From: Sphingobium faniae
GTDB taxonomy: Bacteria > Pseudomonadota > Alphaproteobacteria > Sphingomonadales > Sphingomonadaceae
DNA: 64,000 nt
NCBI GenBank assembly: GCA_900100475.1
Contig: FMTU01000005.1
Span: forward strand, 310,001 to 374,000
Reading direction: 5' to 3'
Part shown: one piece after another, positions 8,991 to 16,764 of the stretch
How the letters are laid out: every line of letters starts with the position of its first letter
How positions within the stretch are numbered: the stretch's first letter is position 1
Translations under genes and position numbers: made by a program
The notes under the pieces: generated by a model
Databases searched by the model: none
The model's input: only the letters and a program-made list of their open reading frames with translations
What the model was told of the DNA's origin: nothing

Positions 8991-9029
8991 AAAGGCGGCG
9001 GCGAAAGGCGGCGGCGAAAGGCGGGGGCG
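8991..9029 (+). repeat. three 13-base tandem repeats ending at the terS start codon
   Basis: The unit AAAGGCGGCGGCG occurs at 8991-9003 and 9004-9016, and as AAAGGCGGGGGCG (one change) at 9017-9029. The next base begins the ATG at 9030. Because 13 is not a multiple of three, the array argues against the longer open frame starting at 8898. The last unit supplies the purine-rich ribosome binding sequence. Confidence 0.75.
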
Positions 9030-9605
9030 ATGACGGGGGAGCGGGAAAAGGCACGGGCGCGTTTTGGCGGCCGGGCGGGAGACAAGGCGGAAACGCTGGC
9101 CGTGCAGCGCGGCCAGCGGGGCGCGGCGGGAAGCGGGGCGCAATTGCGGGCAGTGCGCAAGGACGGGTGGACGCCCGCGCGACGCAAGACGTTCCTGGAG
9201 ACGCTGGCGGCGACCTCCAATGTCAGCGAGGCGGCGCGAGCGGCGGGGAGGAACCTGTCGAGCGCCTATTATCTGCGGCGGCGCGATCCGGGCTTCGCGC
9301 GGGAATGGGCGCAGGCGCTGAACGTCGGTTACGCGGAACTGGAGACGCTGCTGCTGCGGCAATCCCTGTTCGGCGTGGAGGATGAGGAACTGACGCTGGA
9401 TAGCGAGGGGGCGCTCAAGAGCCGGAAGGTGAAGCGCGGGCATCCCCATGTGGTGGCGGTCCGATTGCTGCTCGCCCATCAGGCGGCGGTCGAGAAGGTG
9501 CGCGCCGAGGAAATGCGCGACGGCCCGCAGGCCGAGGACGCCGTCGCCAAGATGCGCGCGCTGCTGGAGGATGTGCGGCGCAGGCGGGAATCGGCGGGCG
9601 AGTGA
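9030..9605 (+). CDS. GTA/phage terminase small subunit (gp1-like)
   Basis: 191 residues from the ATG at 9030. The middle part (RKTFLETLAATSNVSEAARAAGRNLSSAYYLRRRDPGF, ~55-90) reads as a helix-turn-helix, the DNA-recognition fold of small terminases. The C-terminal half is helical and charged, ending in a coiled coil-like EDAVAKMRALLEDVRRRRES. It lies directly before the large terminase gene with a 24-base gap. In packaging, the small subunit recognises DNA and regulates the motor. In GTAs, recognition is nonspecific, which I infer from the context rather than see. Confidence 0.75.
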   Translation: MTGEREKARARFGGRAGDKAETLAVQRGQRGAAGSGAQLRAVRKDGWTPARRKTFLETLAATSNVSEAARAAGRNLSSAYYLRRRDPGFAREWAQALNVGYAELETLLLRQSLFGVEDEELTLDSEGALKSRKVKRGHPHVVAVRLLLAHQAAVEKVRAEEMRDGPQAEDAVAKMRALLEDVRRRRESAGE

Positions 9606-9629
9606 AGCGATCGGGAGAGGGGGCGGGCT

Positions 9630-10946
9630 ATGGGGATGTCGGACATGGAATGGCTCGCCGGGCAGGACCAGGCCGTGCGGGAAAAGCTGCTGGCGCATCT
9701 GGATGAGGCGGCGGCGGAGCGGCTGGCCGCCGAGTGGCGCTGGACCGCGCGGGCCGGGCAGGTCGCGCCGGAGGGGGACTGGCGGCTGTGGCTGATGATG
9801 GCGGGGCGCGGCTTTGGCAAGACGCGGGCCGGGGCGGAATGGGTGCGGGAGATCGCGGAGAATGATCCGGGCGCGCGGATCGCGCTGGTGGGAGCGACGC
9901 TGGGTGAGGCGCGCAGCGTGATGGTGGAGGGGCCTTCGGGGCTGCTGTCGATCGCGCCTTGGTGGTGCCGGCCTGCCTATGCGCCTGCCTTGCGCAAGCT
10001 GATGTGGCCCAATGGGGCGATCGCCACGCTGTTCGGCGCCGCGGACCCGGAGGCACTGCGCGGGCCGCAGTTCAGCCATGGCTGGGCGGACGAGATCGGC
10101 AAATGGCCCCGTGGCGAGGCGGTTTGGGATAACCTCATGCTGGGGATGCGGCTGGGCAGATGGCCGCGCGTGCTGGCGACGACGACGCCCCGGCCAGTGC
10201 CGCTGGTGCGGCGGCTGGTGGCGCGCGAAGGATTGGACGCGGTGGTGACGCGGGGGCGGACGGCGGACAATGCGGCGCATCTGGCGAATGGGTTCCTCGC
10301 CGCGATGGTGGAAGGCTATGGCGGCACGCGGCTGGGGCGGCAGGAACTGGACGGGGAGCTGATCGAGGAGGTGGAGGGCGCGTTGTGGACCCGCGACCTG
10401 CTGGAGCGGTGCCGGGCGCGGCATGTGCCCGGTGCGCTGGCGCGGGTCGTGGTGGCGGTCGATCCGCCTGCTTCGGCGCATGGGGATGCCTGCGGGATCG
10501 TGGTGGCGGGCATGGACGCGGACGGGCGCGGCTATGTGCTGGCCGATGCGAGCGTGGAGAAGATGCGGCCTGAAGGCTGGGCGCGGGCCGTCGCGGGCGC
10601 GGCGGCGGCGCATGGCGCGGACCGGGTGGTGGCGGAGGCCAATAATGGCGGCGCGATGGTCGAAAGCGTGCTGCGCGCGGCGGAGGCCGGGCTGCCGGTG
10701 AAGCTGGTCCATGCGAGCCGGGGGAAGGCGGCGCGGGCGGAACCTGTCGCGGCGCTCTATGAAGCGGGGCGGGTGGCGCATCGCGGGGCTTTCCCGGATC
10801 TGGAGGACCAGATGTGCGGCCTGATCGCAGGCGGCGGCTATGAGGGGCCGGGACGCTCGCCCGACCGGGCCGATGCGCTGGTCTGGGCGCTGACCGAACT
10901 GATGCTGGGGCGGCGCGGCGAGGCGCGGATCAGGGCGGTGGGTTGA
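9630..10946 (+). CDS. terL: terminase large subunit, DNA-packaging ATPase/nuclease (GTA gp2-like)
   Basis: 438 residues. The packaging ATPase Walker A is AGRGFGKTRA (58-67), and the Walker B acidic pair is Asp154-Glu155 in HGWADEIGKW. TTTPRP (~186) fits the coupling motif. The RNase H-like nuclease domain starts with VVVAVDPPAS (~270), with further acidic sites in VVAEANNGG and the final SPDRADALVWAL. It packs DNA into the capsid and cuts the end. The cluster carries it without integrase or lysogeny genes, which fits a GTA rather than a prophage. Confidence 0.93.
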   Translation: MGMSDMEWLAGQDQAVREKLLAHLDEAAAERLAAEWRWTARAGQVAPEGDWRLWLMMAGRGFGKTRAGAEWVREIAENDPGARIALVGATLGEARSVMVEGPSGLLSIAPWWCRPAYAPALRKLMWPNGAIATLFGAADPEALRGPQFSHGWADEIGKWPRGEAVWDNLMLGMRLGRWPRVLATTTPRPVPLVRRLVAREGLDAVVTRGRTADNAAHLANGFLAAMVEGYGGTRLGRQELDGELIEEVEGALWTRDLLERCRARHVPGALARVVVAVDPPASAHGDACGIVVAGMDADGRGYVLADASVEKMRPEGWARAVAGAAAAHGADRVVAEANNGGAMVESVLRAAEAGLPVKLVHASRGKAARAEPVAALYEAGRVAHRGAFPDLEDQMCGLIAGGGYEGPGRSPDRADALVWALTELMLGRRGEARIRAVG

Positions 10947-11007
10947 GGAACCCTTCGTCCGGGCGGTTCGTTTTGCAGGCGTATCGTGAATATATGGAGT
11001 AGGTGTG

Positions 11008-11346
11008 ATGACTATCGGCAAGGGGCTGGCGGCCTTGGCTGGCGTGGCGCTGATGGCGTCGCCGGTCTTTGCGGCGTCGCTCAACAGCAAGGAACGGGCG
11101 CGGGTGGAACGCGCGCACCCGTCCGACCGCGACGATGTGCGCTATTGCCTGTTGCAGGCCAAGAAGGGCCGGGACAAGGGCACCGTCATCGGCGCGGCGG
11201 GCGGCGCGGGCGTGGGCGCGATCGCGGGCGGCGACCTGGGCGAATCCCTGCTGGCGGGCGCGGCGGGCGCGATCGCCGGGCGGGTGATCGGGAAGAGCGA
11301 GGGCACCAATTCGGAATGCGACCGGGTGTTGGAGCGTAATCCTTGA
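11008..11346 (+). CDS. secreted glycine-zipper protein (112 aa)
   Basis: The start MTIGKGLAALAGVALMASPVFA is a signal peptide. After a short charged part with one Cys (VRYCLLQAKKGRD) comes a glycine zipper, GTVIGAAGGAGVGAIAGGDL and LLAGAAGAIAGRVIG, of the kind that inserts in or spans a membrane in outer-membrane lipoproteins and YMGG/Rick17kDa proteins. It sits between terL and portal. It is not a known structural part of RcGTA, so it may be a passenger gene or a lysis/envelope accessory. The ATG at 11008 is preferred to the GTG at 11005. Confidence 0.7.
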   Translation: MTIGKGLAALAGVALMASPVFAASLNSKERARVERAHPSDRDDVRYCLLQAKKGRDKGTVIGAAGGAGVGAIAGGDLGESLLAGAAGAIAGRVIGKSEGTNSECDRVLERNP

Positions 11347-11501
11347 GGGCGCGGATTTGAGGCGCTGCGGTCGCTGACCCCTCTCCCCTATGGGTGAGGG
11401 ATGAGTTTCATGAGCTGCCTGTCTTTGGCGGGCGGGAAGTCATGCGGTTTTCATCATCCTCGTTCCCGGTGCGGGAGCGGGGATTTTTGCGGGGTTTGGG
11501 C

Positions 11502-12638
11502 ATGAAATGGTTCGGGACGAAAGCGGCGCGCGATTGCGCGCGGCCAGCGCTGGCACGCGCCTGGGGGACGGGCGCGGTGGCTTTGGGGGAATGGCCGGCT
11601 TCCTATGAGGCGCAGGTGCGGGCCGGCGTGATCGGCAATCCCGTGGCGCAGCGGGCGATGCGGCTGGTGTGCGAAACGACGGGCGGCGCCGTGCTGAAAG
11701 CGGGCGGCGGCGAGTCAGGCGCGGATGCGGGCGCGCGGGCGATGGCGCTCATCAACCGCTGTTCGGCGGGGCAGGGGTTGATCGAGACGCTGGCCTGCCA
11801 TCTGCTGCTGCACGGCAATGGCTATGTGCAGATATTGGCGGGGGCGGACGGGACGCCGACCGAGCTTTACGCGCTGCGCCCGGAGCGAGTGAGCGTGGAG
11901 GCGGATGCGCGGGGCTGGCCCGCCGCTTATCTCTATCGCGTGGGGGACAGCGTGACGCGCCTGACGCCGGAGGATGGCGCAGGGCGCACGAGCATCATCC
12001 ACCTCAAGGCGCTGCATCCGCTGGACGATCATTATGGGCTGGGCTGCGTGGGCGCGGCGGCGGGCGCGGTGGCGATCCACAATGCCGCGACGGTATGGAA
12101 CAAGGCACTGCTCGACAATGCGGCGCGGCCGAGCGGGGCGATGGTCTATGATCCGGGCGACGGATCGGTCATGTCGCCCGAACAGTTCGAACGGGTCAGG
12201 CAGGAGATGGAGGCGGCTTTTTCGGGCGCGGCCAATGCGGGGCGGCCGATGCTGCTGGAGGGCGGCCTCAACTGGAAGGCGCTCAGCCTGTCGCCCGCCG
12301 AGATGGATTTCGTGGGGCTGAAGGCGGCGGCGGCGCGGGAGATCGCGCTGGCCTTTGGCGTGCCGCCGATGCTGTTGGGGCTGCCGGGCGACAACAGCTA
12401 TGCCAATTACCGGGAGGCGAACCGGGCGCTGTGGCGGCAGACGATATTGCCGCTGCTGAGCAAGCTGTGCGCGGGGCTTTCGCAGGGCCTGTGCCATTGG
12501 TGGCCGGGAGTGCGGGTGGAGGCCGATCTGGATGCGGTGTCTGTTCTGGCGGAGGAACGGGCGGCGCTGTGGGAGCGGGTGTCGGCGGCTGATTTCCTGA
12601 CGGCGGAAGAGAAGAAGGCGATGCTGGCCCTGGCTTAA
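11502..12638 (+). CDS. phage portal protein, HK97 family (GTA gp3-like)
   Basis: 378 residues from the ATG at 11502, near the RcGTA portal length. HK97-type portal features are seen: NPVAQRAMRLVCETTGG near the N-terminus, LLLHGNGYVQILAG (~100), GLGCVGAAAGAVAIHNAATVW (~180), and FGVPPMLLGLPGDNSYANYREANRALW (~285-312), the family signature. Twelve copies form the ring at the capsid vertex through which DNA passes. The open frame extends to 11394 but that part resembles no portal N-terminus. Confidence 0.92.
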   Translation: MKWFGTKAARDCARPALARAWGTGAVALGEWPASYEAQVRAGVIGNPVAQRAMRLVCETTGGAVLKAGGGESGADAGARAMALINRCSAGQGLIETLACHLLLHGNGYVQILAGADGTPTELYALRPERVSVEADARGWPAAYLYRVGDSVTRLTPEDGAGRTSIIHLKALHPLDDHYGLGCVGAAAGAVAIHNAATVWNKALLDNAARPSGAMVYDPGDGSVMSPEQFERVRQEMEAAFSGAANAGRPMLLEGGLNWKALSLSPAEMDFVGLKAAAAREIALAFGVPPMLLGLPGDNSYANYREANRALWRQTILPLLSKLCAGLSQGLCHWWPGVRVEADLDAVSVLAEERAALWERVSAADFLTAEEKKAMLALA

Positions 12639-12814
12639 GGCGTGTGGGCAATGGAATCGAGGCGGCAGAAATGGCCGTCCCAATTCCAGCGCCCGCCCTG
12701 CATCAGGCAATCGCCCACGGTGAAAAGGTCCGCCCACCAGGCGATGGCGCCAAGGGCGAGGAGGACAAGGACGATCAGCCATTTGCGGTGCATGCGTTTC
12801 ATGGTGCGGGACAT
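12635..12814 (-). CDS. 59-aa single-pass membrane protein, antisense within the GTA cluster
   Basis: ATG at 12814 (reverse strand), TAA at 12635-12637. The basic N-terminus MSRTMKRMHRKW is followed by one strongly hydrophobic helix (LIVLVLLALGAIAWWADLF, ~13-31) and a short C-terminal part with two cysteines and aromatic residues (GDCLMQGGRWNWDGHFC). The positive-inside pattern and Cys-GGRW-Cys tail look like a real small envelope protein. It overlaps the portal stop codon by two bases and opposes the GTA genes. It is too short for ordinary ORF cut-offs. Function unknown. Confidence 0.65.
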   Translation of the reverse strand: MSRTMKRMHRKWLIVLVLLALGAIAWWADLFTVGDCLMQGGRWNWDGHFCRLDSIAHTP

Positions 12815-12893
12815 AGAGCATCGCGCGAAAAAGTGGGAACCGGTTTTTCGTGAAGCGATGCGGCGGGAAAAGGGCGGCGGGGAGCGATGGGCG

Positions 12894-13214
12894 ATGAAAT
12901 ATGATGGCGAGATGCTGGCGCGGCTGGTCGCGCAGGCGGAGGCTCAGCCCGTGGGCGCGGACATGGTGATGATCCGCGCCCTGATCGAGGAGGCAAGCGA
13001 ACTGGGCGCGGGGAGGGCCTTGGAACGGCTGGGGCTGTCGGATCGGCGAGCCGAAGGCGATGTGCGCGAACTGCGCGAACTGCTCTGCGCATGGCGCGAC
13101 GCGAAGAAGGCGGCGCGGGGTGCTGTCGTCGGCTGGGCGGTGCGGATCGCCATGGCTCTGCTGCTGCTGGGGCTGGCGGTGAAGACGGGCCTTTTGGGGA
13201 TGATGCGCGGATGA
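12894..13214 (+). CDS. small protein with one C-terminal membrane segment (GTA gp3.5-position)
   Basis: 106 residues from the ATG at 12894. A helical charged N-terminal part (~1-75, LRELLCAWRDAKKAAR) is followed by a C-terminal hydrophobic segment (VVGWAVRIAMALLLLGLAV). Its stop overlaps the protease start as ATGA at 13211-13214, so it belongs to the GTA transcript. The position between portal and protease is that of the small membrane protein in other alphaproteobacterial GTAs, and a DUF6127-type label may apply (from memory). A holin-like role is possible but unproven. Confidence 0.65.
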   Translation: MKYDGEMLARLVAQAEAQPVGADMVMIRALIEEASELGAGRALERLGLSDRRAEGDVRELRELLCAWRDAKKAARGAVVGWAVRIAMALLLLGLAVKTGLLGMMRG

Positions 13215-13621
13215 GCGGGGCGCAGGGCGATATGCGCTTTGCCGGTTATGCGGCGGTGTTCGACCGGGTGGACCGGGGCGGGGACGTGGTGCGGGCGGGG
13301 GCCTTTGGTGGAGCGCGGGCGGCGGGGGTGCCGCTGCTGTGGCAGCATGGGCCGGGCGATGTGATCGGGACGGTCGAGCGGCTGGAGGAGGATGCGCGGG
13401 GGCTGCGCGTGATCGGGCGCGTGTCGGGGCGGACGGCGGCGGGGCGCGCTGCGACGCGGATGCTGCGGGAGAAGGCGGTGGACGGGCTTTCCTTTGGATA
13501 CCGGGTGCGGGAAGCGCGGGGCGTGGGGCCGCGTGAGTTGCTGGGACTGGATCTGGTGGAGGTGAGCATCGTGACGCATCCGATGCAGCCTTTGGCGCGG
13601 GTGATCGCGGTGGAGGGTTAG
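13211..13621 (+). CDS. HK97-family prohead protease (GTA gp4-like)
   Basis: 136 residues from the ATG at 13211. Residues RFAGYAAVFDRVDRGGDVVRAGAF give the typical start of caudoviral prohead proteases. The catalytic His is in LLWQHGPGDVIG and the catalytic Ser in DGLSFGYRV, followed by LDLVEVSIVTHPM, the conserved end strand. It cleaves the capsid protein N-terminus during maturation. It is shorter than phage HK97 gp4 but near GTA length. Confidence 0.9.
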   Translation: MSGAQGDMRFAGYAAVFDRVDRGGDVVRAGAFGGARAAGVPLLWQHGPGDVIGTVERLEEDARGLRVIGRVSGRTAAGRAATRMLREKAVDGLSFGYRVREARGVGPRELLGLDLVEVSIVTHPMQPLARVIAVEG

Positions 13622-13650
13622 CGCGAAACCCCCTCATCCAACTTCGCCTG

Positions 13651-13731
13651 ACCGGCTGAGCCGGTAAGGCTTCCTATCCTTCTCTCCGATGAGGAGAAGG
13701 TTGCGGGCGGTCCTTTGGGGCCGCCTTTTTT
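13651..13731 (+). terminator. three consecutive stem-loops with a T-run before the capsid gene
   Basis: Stem 1 is ACCGGC/GCCGGT (13651-13665, loop TGA). Stem 2 is CCTTCTC/GAGAAGG (13678-13700). Stem 3 is GGCGGTCC/GGGCCGCC (13706-13725, loop TTTG, one G-T pair) followed by six T. Stem 3 is an intrinsic terminator or a processing/stability element 24 bases before the capsid start. The capsid gene is thus separated from the protease by a 133-base structured leader, unlike its overlapping neighbours. Confidence 0.7.
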
Positions 13732-13754
13732 CGTTTTGTGGCGAGGAGAAGTTT

Positions 13755-14879
13755 ATGACGGATATGTTGGAGAACAGCTTTGACGCGGTGCTTCAGGGGG
13801 AAAGGATCGCGGTTCTGGAAGGCGATCTCGCCGCGCTGAAAGGCCGGGTGGACGGCGCCTTCCTTTCCGGGCAGCGCCCGGCGCTCGATGGCGTGAAGGG
13901 CGGCGCGGTCGATCCGGCGCGGGCGGCTTTTGTGGATCGTTATTTGCGACAGGGCCTTGAGGCGGGCGTGGAACTGAAGAGCTTTTCCGGGGCCAGCGGG
14001 GCCTCGGGCGGCTATGCGGTGCCGCGTGAGATTGATCAGGTGATCGACAGCACGTTGAAGGCCATTTCGCCGATCCGTTCCATCGCCAACGTGGTGCGGA
14101 CGGGCAGCGCGGGCTATCGCAAGCTGGTGAGCGCGGGCGGCATCGTGTCGGGCTGGGCCAGCGAGACGGGCGCGAGGGCTGAAACGGGGACGCCGAGCTT
14201 CAACGAGGTCGCGCCGCCTTCGGGTGAGTTGTACGCCAATCCGGCGGCGTCCCAGGCGATGCTGGACGATGCGCAGTTCGATGTCGAGGGCTGGCTGGCG
14301 GGGGAGATTTCCCGCGAGTTCGCCGCGGCCGAGGGCGCAGCCTTCGTCAACGGCAATGGCGCGGACAAGCCCAAGGGGTTCCTGACCTATACCGCCACCG
14401 ATGAGGCGGACGGGGCGCGCGCTTTCGGGTCGCTGCAATATGTGGCGTCGGGCGCGGCGGGGGCTTTTGCGGCCAATCCGCAGGACAGGCTGATCGACCT
14501 GGTGCAGAGCCTGCGCGCGCCTTATCGTCAGGGAGCGTCGTTCGTGATGAATTCGGCGACTTTGGCCGTCATTCGGAAGATGAAGACGAGCGACGGGGCG
14601 TTCCTGTGGCAGCCTTCGCTGAGCGCGGGGCAGCCGGCGAGCCTGCTCGGTTATCCGGTGGTGGAGGCCGAGGATATGCCGGACATCGGCGCGGACAGCC
14701 TGTCCATCGCCTTCGGCAATTTCCATGCGGGCTATGTGATCGCCGAGCGCAGCGAGACGAGCATCCTGCGCGATCCGTTCAGCAACAAGCCCTTCGTCCA
14801 CTTCTACGCCGTCAAGCGCATCGGCGGCGCGGTGGCGAACAGCGAGGCGATCAAGCTCATGAAGTTCGCCGCTTCCTGA
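13755..14879 (+). CDS. major capsid protein, HK97 fold (GTA gp5-like)
   Basis: 374 residues from the ATG at 13755, which follows GAGGAGAA. The N-terminal ~90 residues (LEGDLAALKGRVDGAF...) form the scaffold-like helical part removed by the protease. The mature coat begins near SGGYAVPREIDQVIDSTLK, with SPIRSIANVVRTGSAGYRKLV, the FVNGNGADKPKGFL loop and YPVVEAEDMPDI near the end, all typical of HK97-type capsids. Hairpins with T-runs lie on both sides of the gene, which suggests separately tuned expression of this high-copy protein. Confidence 0.94.
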   Translation: MTDMLENSFDAVLQGERIAVLEGDLAALKGRVDGAFLSGQRPALDGVKGGAVDPARAAFVDRYLRQGLEAGVELKSFSGASGASGGYAVPREIDQVIDSTLKAISPIRSIANVVRTGSAGYRKLVSAGGIVSGWASETGARAETGTPSFNEVAPPSGELYANPAASQAMLDDAQFDVEGWLAGEISREFAAAEGAAFVNGNGADKPKGFLTYTATDEADGARAFGSLQYVASGAAGAFAANPQDRLIDLVQSLRAPYRQGASFVMNSATLAVIRKMKTSDGAFLWQPSLSAGQPASLLGYPVVEAEDMPDIGADSLSIAFGNFHAGYVIAERSETSILRDPFSNKPFVHFYAVKRIGGAVANSEAIKLMKFAAS

Positions 14880-14905
14880 TGCGGGGGTGACGGCGGGTTA
14901 ACCTT

Positions 14906-14937
14906 GGGGGGCGTTCGCGTCCCCCTTTTTTGTTTTT
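14906..14937 (+). terminator. strong intrinsic terminator between capsid and fibre genes
   Basis: GGGGGGCG (14906-14913) pairs with CGTCCCCC (14918-14925) around a UUCG tetraloop, followed by TTTTTTGTTTTT. The gene after it starts only 15 bases downstream of the T-run (GGGGAG then GTG at 14952), so read-through must supply the fibre and tail genes unless another promoter exists. Confidence 0.8.
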
Positions 14938-14951
14938 GCGGGGAGACGGGC

Positions 14952-16601
14952 GTGGCGATCACGGATTGGGAAATGGCCGATCTGGTGCGGGAGGTCTGTT
15001 ACGATGTCGGGACGGGGCCGCTGGCGCTGGGCGGTGCGATGGCGGGCTATCGCGCCTTTGCCGACGCGGTCGGGGCGGGCGCGCGCTTTCCCTATGTGAT
15101 CGTGGGCGTGACGGATGCGGGCCAGTGGGAAGCGGGCAGCGGGATGCTGGATGAAGCGGGGCGGCTGGTGCGGACGGTCGATGCTTCGTCGGCGGCGGGC
15201 GCGGCGGTGGACTTTGCGGCAGGGGAGAAGCGGGTCGCGCTGGCGCTGCATTCGGCCTGGGCGCGGGCGGTGGAAGAGCATGACCATGCGCCGCCGGATT
15301 TGAGCGGGATCGAGGCGGCGCTGGCGGGCAAGCAGGATGCGAGCGCGATGCTGGAGGCGCTGGCGGGCGTCGAGGCGGGGCCGGATCGGCTGCTTTGCTT
15401 CACGGGCGCGCAGAGCGTGGCGGCGGCGCCGTGCACGGGCTTTGCACGGACGCTGCTGGACGATGCCGATGCAGCGGCGGCGCGGGTGACGCTGGGCTTG
15501 CAGGATCAGAATGGCGACATGCTGCCGGATGAAGATGACGCGCGGGCGCTGGGCAGCGCTTCGCGGCGCTGGTCGGCGGTCCATGCGGCCGCCATCGTCA
15601 GCGGCAACGCGCAGATCGGCGGGGGAACGATCAGCGGCATCAGCGACCTTGCCATTGCCGATGGCGGGACGGGGGCGTCCACCGCCGCGCAGGCGCGGAC
15701 CAATCTGGGGCTGGGCAGCATGGCGACGCAGGATGCGGGCGCGGTGGCGATCAGCGGCGGCAATGCGGTGTTCGGCAATCTTGGCGTGGTGATCGCGAAC
15801 GATCCCACCATCGACCGCTTTTCCAACGTGACGGGCAGCGGCGCGGGATTCCTTCTGCGCCGGGCGCGAGGGACGAAGGAAACGCCCGCGGCGGTCGTCG
15901 ACGGGGATATATTGGGCGGGCTGTATATCGCCGGTTTCCAGTCCGTCACCAACAACCACAGCCCCAATGTCGCGGCCATCTATGCCTATGCGACGGAGGA
16001 TTATTCCAGCGCCGGCTATGGCGCGGAGATCGCGCTGGCGACCACCAGCAAGGGCGCGACCGGCCGGATCGTCAGGTTGCGGGTGGGGGAGGCGGGTTTC
16101 CAGCCCGCGACCAACAATGCCTATACGCTGGGGGCGGCGGCCAGCCGCTGGTCGGTGGTCTATGCGGGGACCGGGACGATCAACACGTCCGACGCGCGGG
16201 AGAAGCAGGATGTGGAGGATGTCCCCGCCGCTTTGCTGGACGCCTGGGGCGATGTGGCGTGGAAGCGGTTCCGCTTTGCCGATGCGGTCGCGCTGAAGGG
16301 AGAAGGCGCCCGCTGGCATGTCGGGTTGGTCGCGCAGCAGGTGCGCGATGCGATCGACGCGCGGCTGGGCGAAGGCGAGGCCGTGCGGCTGGGGCTGGTG
16401 TGCTTCGATAGCTGGGGCGCGGAGGCGGAGGAACGAGACGAGGACGGCCATGTCGTCCGACCTGGACGCGACGCGGGGGACCGATGGGGGCTGCGCTATG
16501 AGGAATGCCTGGCGCTGGAAGCGGCGTGGCAGCGCAGGCGGATTGCGGGAATCGAGGCGGCGCTCGCTCAGTTGGGCGGAGGTTCCGGTCATGGAGGGTG
16601 A
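14952..16601 (+). CDS. tail fibre protein with C-terminal S74 self-cleaving chaperone domain
   Basis: 549 residues from the GTG at 14952 (GGGGAG before it). The N-terminus matches the virion-attachment domain common to phage fibres (DVGTGPLALGGAMAGYRAFADA, then FPYVIVGVTDAGQWEAGSGM and VDASSAAGAAVDFAAGEKRV). The middle has fibre repeats: ADGGTGASTAAQARTNLGLG and two TLGxxxSRWSxVYA-like copies. The C-terminal ~120 residues are an intramolecular chaperone/peptidase S74 domain, with the cleavage site and catalytic Ser in INTSDAREKQDVEDVP and WHVGLVAQQV after it. Such domains trimerise fibres and cut themselves off. Its place between capsid and connector is unusual. Confidence 0.88.
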   Translation: MAITDWEMADLVREVCYDVGTGPLALGGAMAGYRAFADAVGAGARFPYVIVGVTDAGQWEAGSGMLDEAGRLVRTVDASSAAGAAVDFAAGEKRVALALHSAWARAVEEHDHAPPDLSGIEAALAGKQDASAMLEALAGVEAGPDRLLCFTGAQSVAAAPCTGFARTLLDDADAAAARVTLGLQDQNGDMLPDEDDARALGSASRRWSAVHAAAIVSGNAQIGGGTISGISDLAIADGGTGASTAAQARTNLGLGSMATQDAGAVAISGGNAVFGNLGVVIANDPTIDRFSNVTGSGAGFLLRRARGTKETPAAVVDGDILGGLYIAGFQSVTNNHSPNVAAIYAYATEDYSSAGYGAEIALATTSKGATGRIVRLRVGEAGFQPATNNAYTLGAAASRWSVVYAGTGTINTSDAREKQDVEDVPAALLDAWGDVAWKRFRFADAVALKGEGARWHVGLVAQQVRDAIDARLGEGEAVRLGLVCFDSWGAEAEERDEDGHVVRPGRDAGDRWGLRYEECLALEAAWQRRRIAGIEAALAQLGGGSGHGG

Positions 16602-16764
16602 GGCGCTGGGCGCGCTGCCCCTTGGCGATCCGGGCGAGGCGCGCGCGCCCCTGGCCTGGACGGGAAGCTGGCTGGAAGGCGCGCGGCCGGGGCAGAGGCG
16701 GCGCATGGAAGGCAGGGCTGGCCCCGCAAGGCCCGAAGCGACGGGAGGAAGCAGGATAAGATGA
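16591..16764 (+). CDS. possible 57-aa protein linking fibre and adaptor genes
   Basis: An ATG at 16591 overlaps the fibre stop (16599-16601), and the TGA at 16762-16764 overlaps the next start as ATGA. The product is Gly/Arg/Pro-rich with Trp residues (LAWTGSWLEGARPGQRRRMEG) and no domain I recognise. The double overlap is the pattern of true genes in this cluster, but GC-rich DNA readily leaves such frames open, so it remains tentative. Confidence 0.4.
   Translation: MEGEALGALPLGDPGEARAPLAWTGSWLEGARPGQRRRMEGRAGPARPEATGGSRIR

Noticed and set aside
8178..11090. A 970-codon open frame on the minus strand over the terminase genes (similarly 11715-13637, 14898-17075 and others)
   Set aside because: Composition is Arg/Pro/His-rich as expected from the reverse strand of GC-rich codons; the plus-strand genes have clear domains and motifs.
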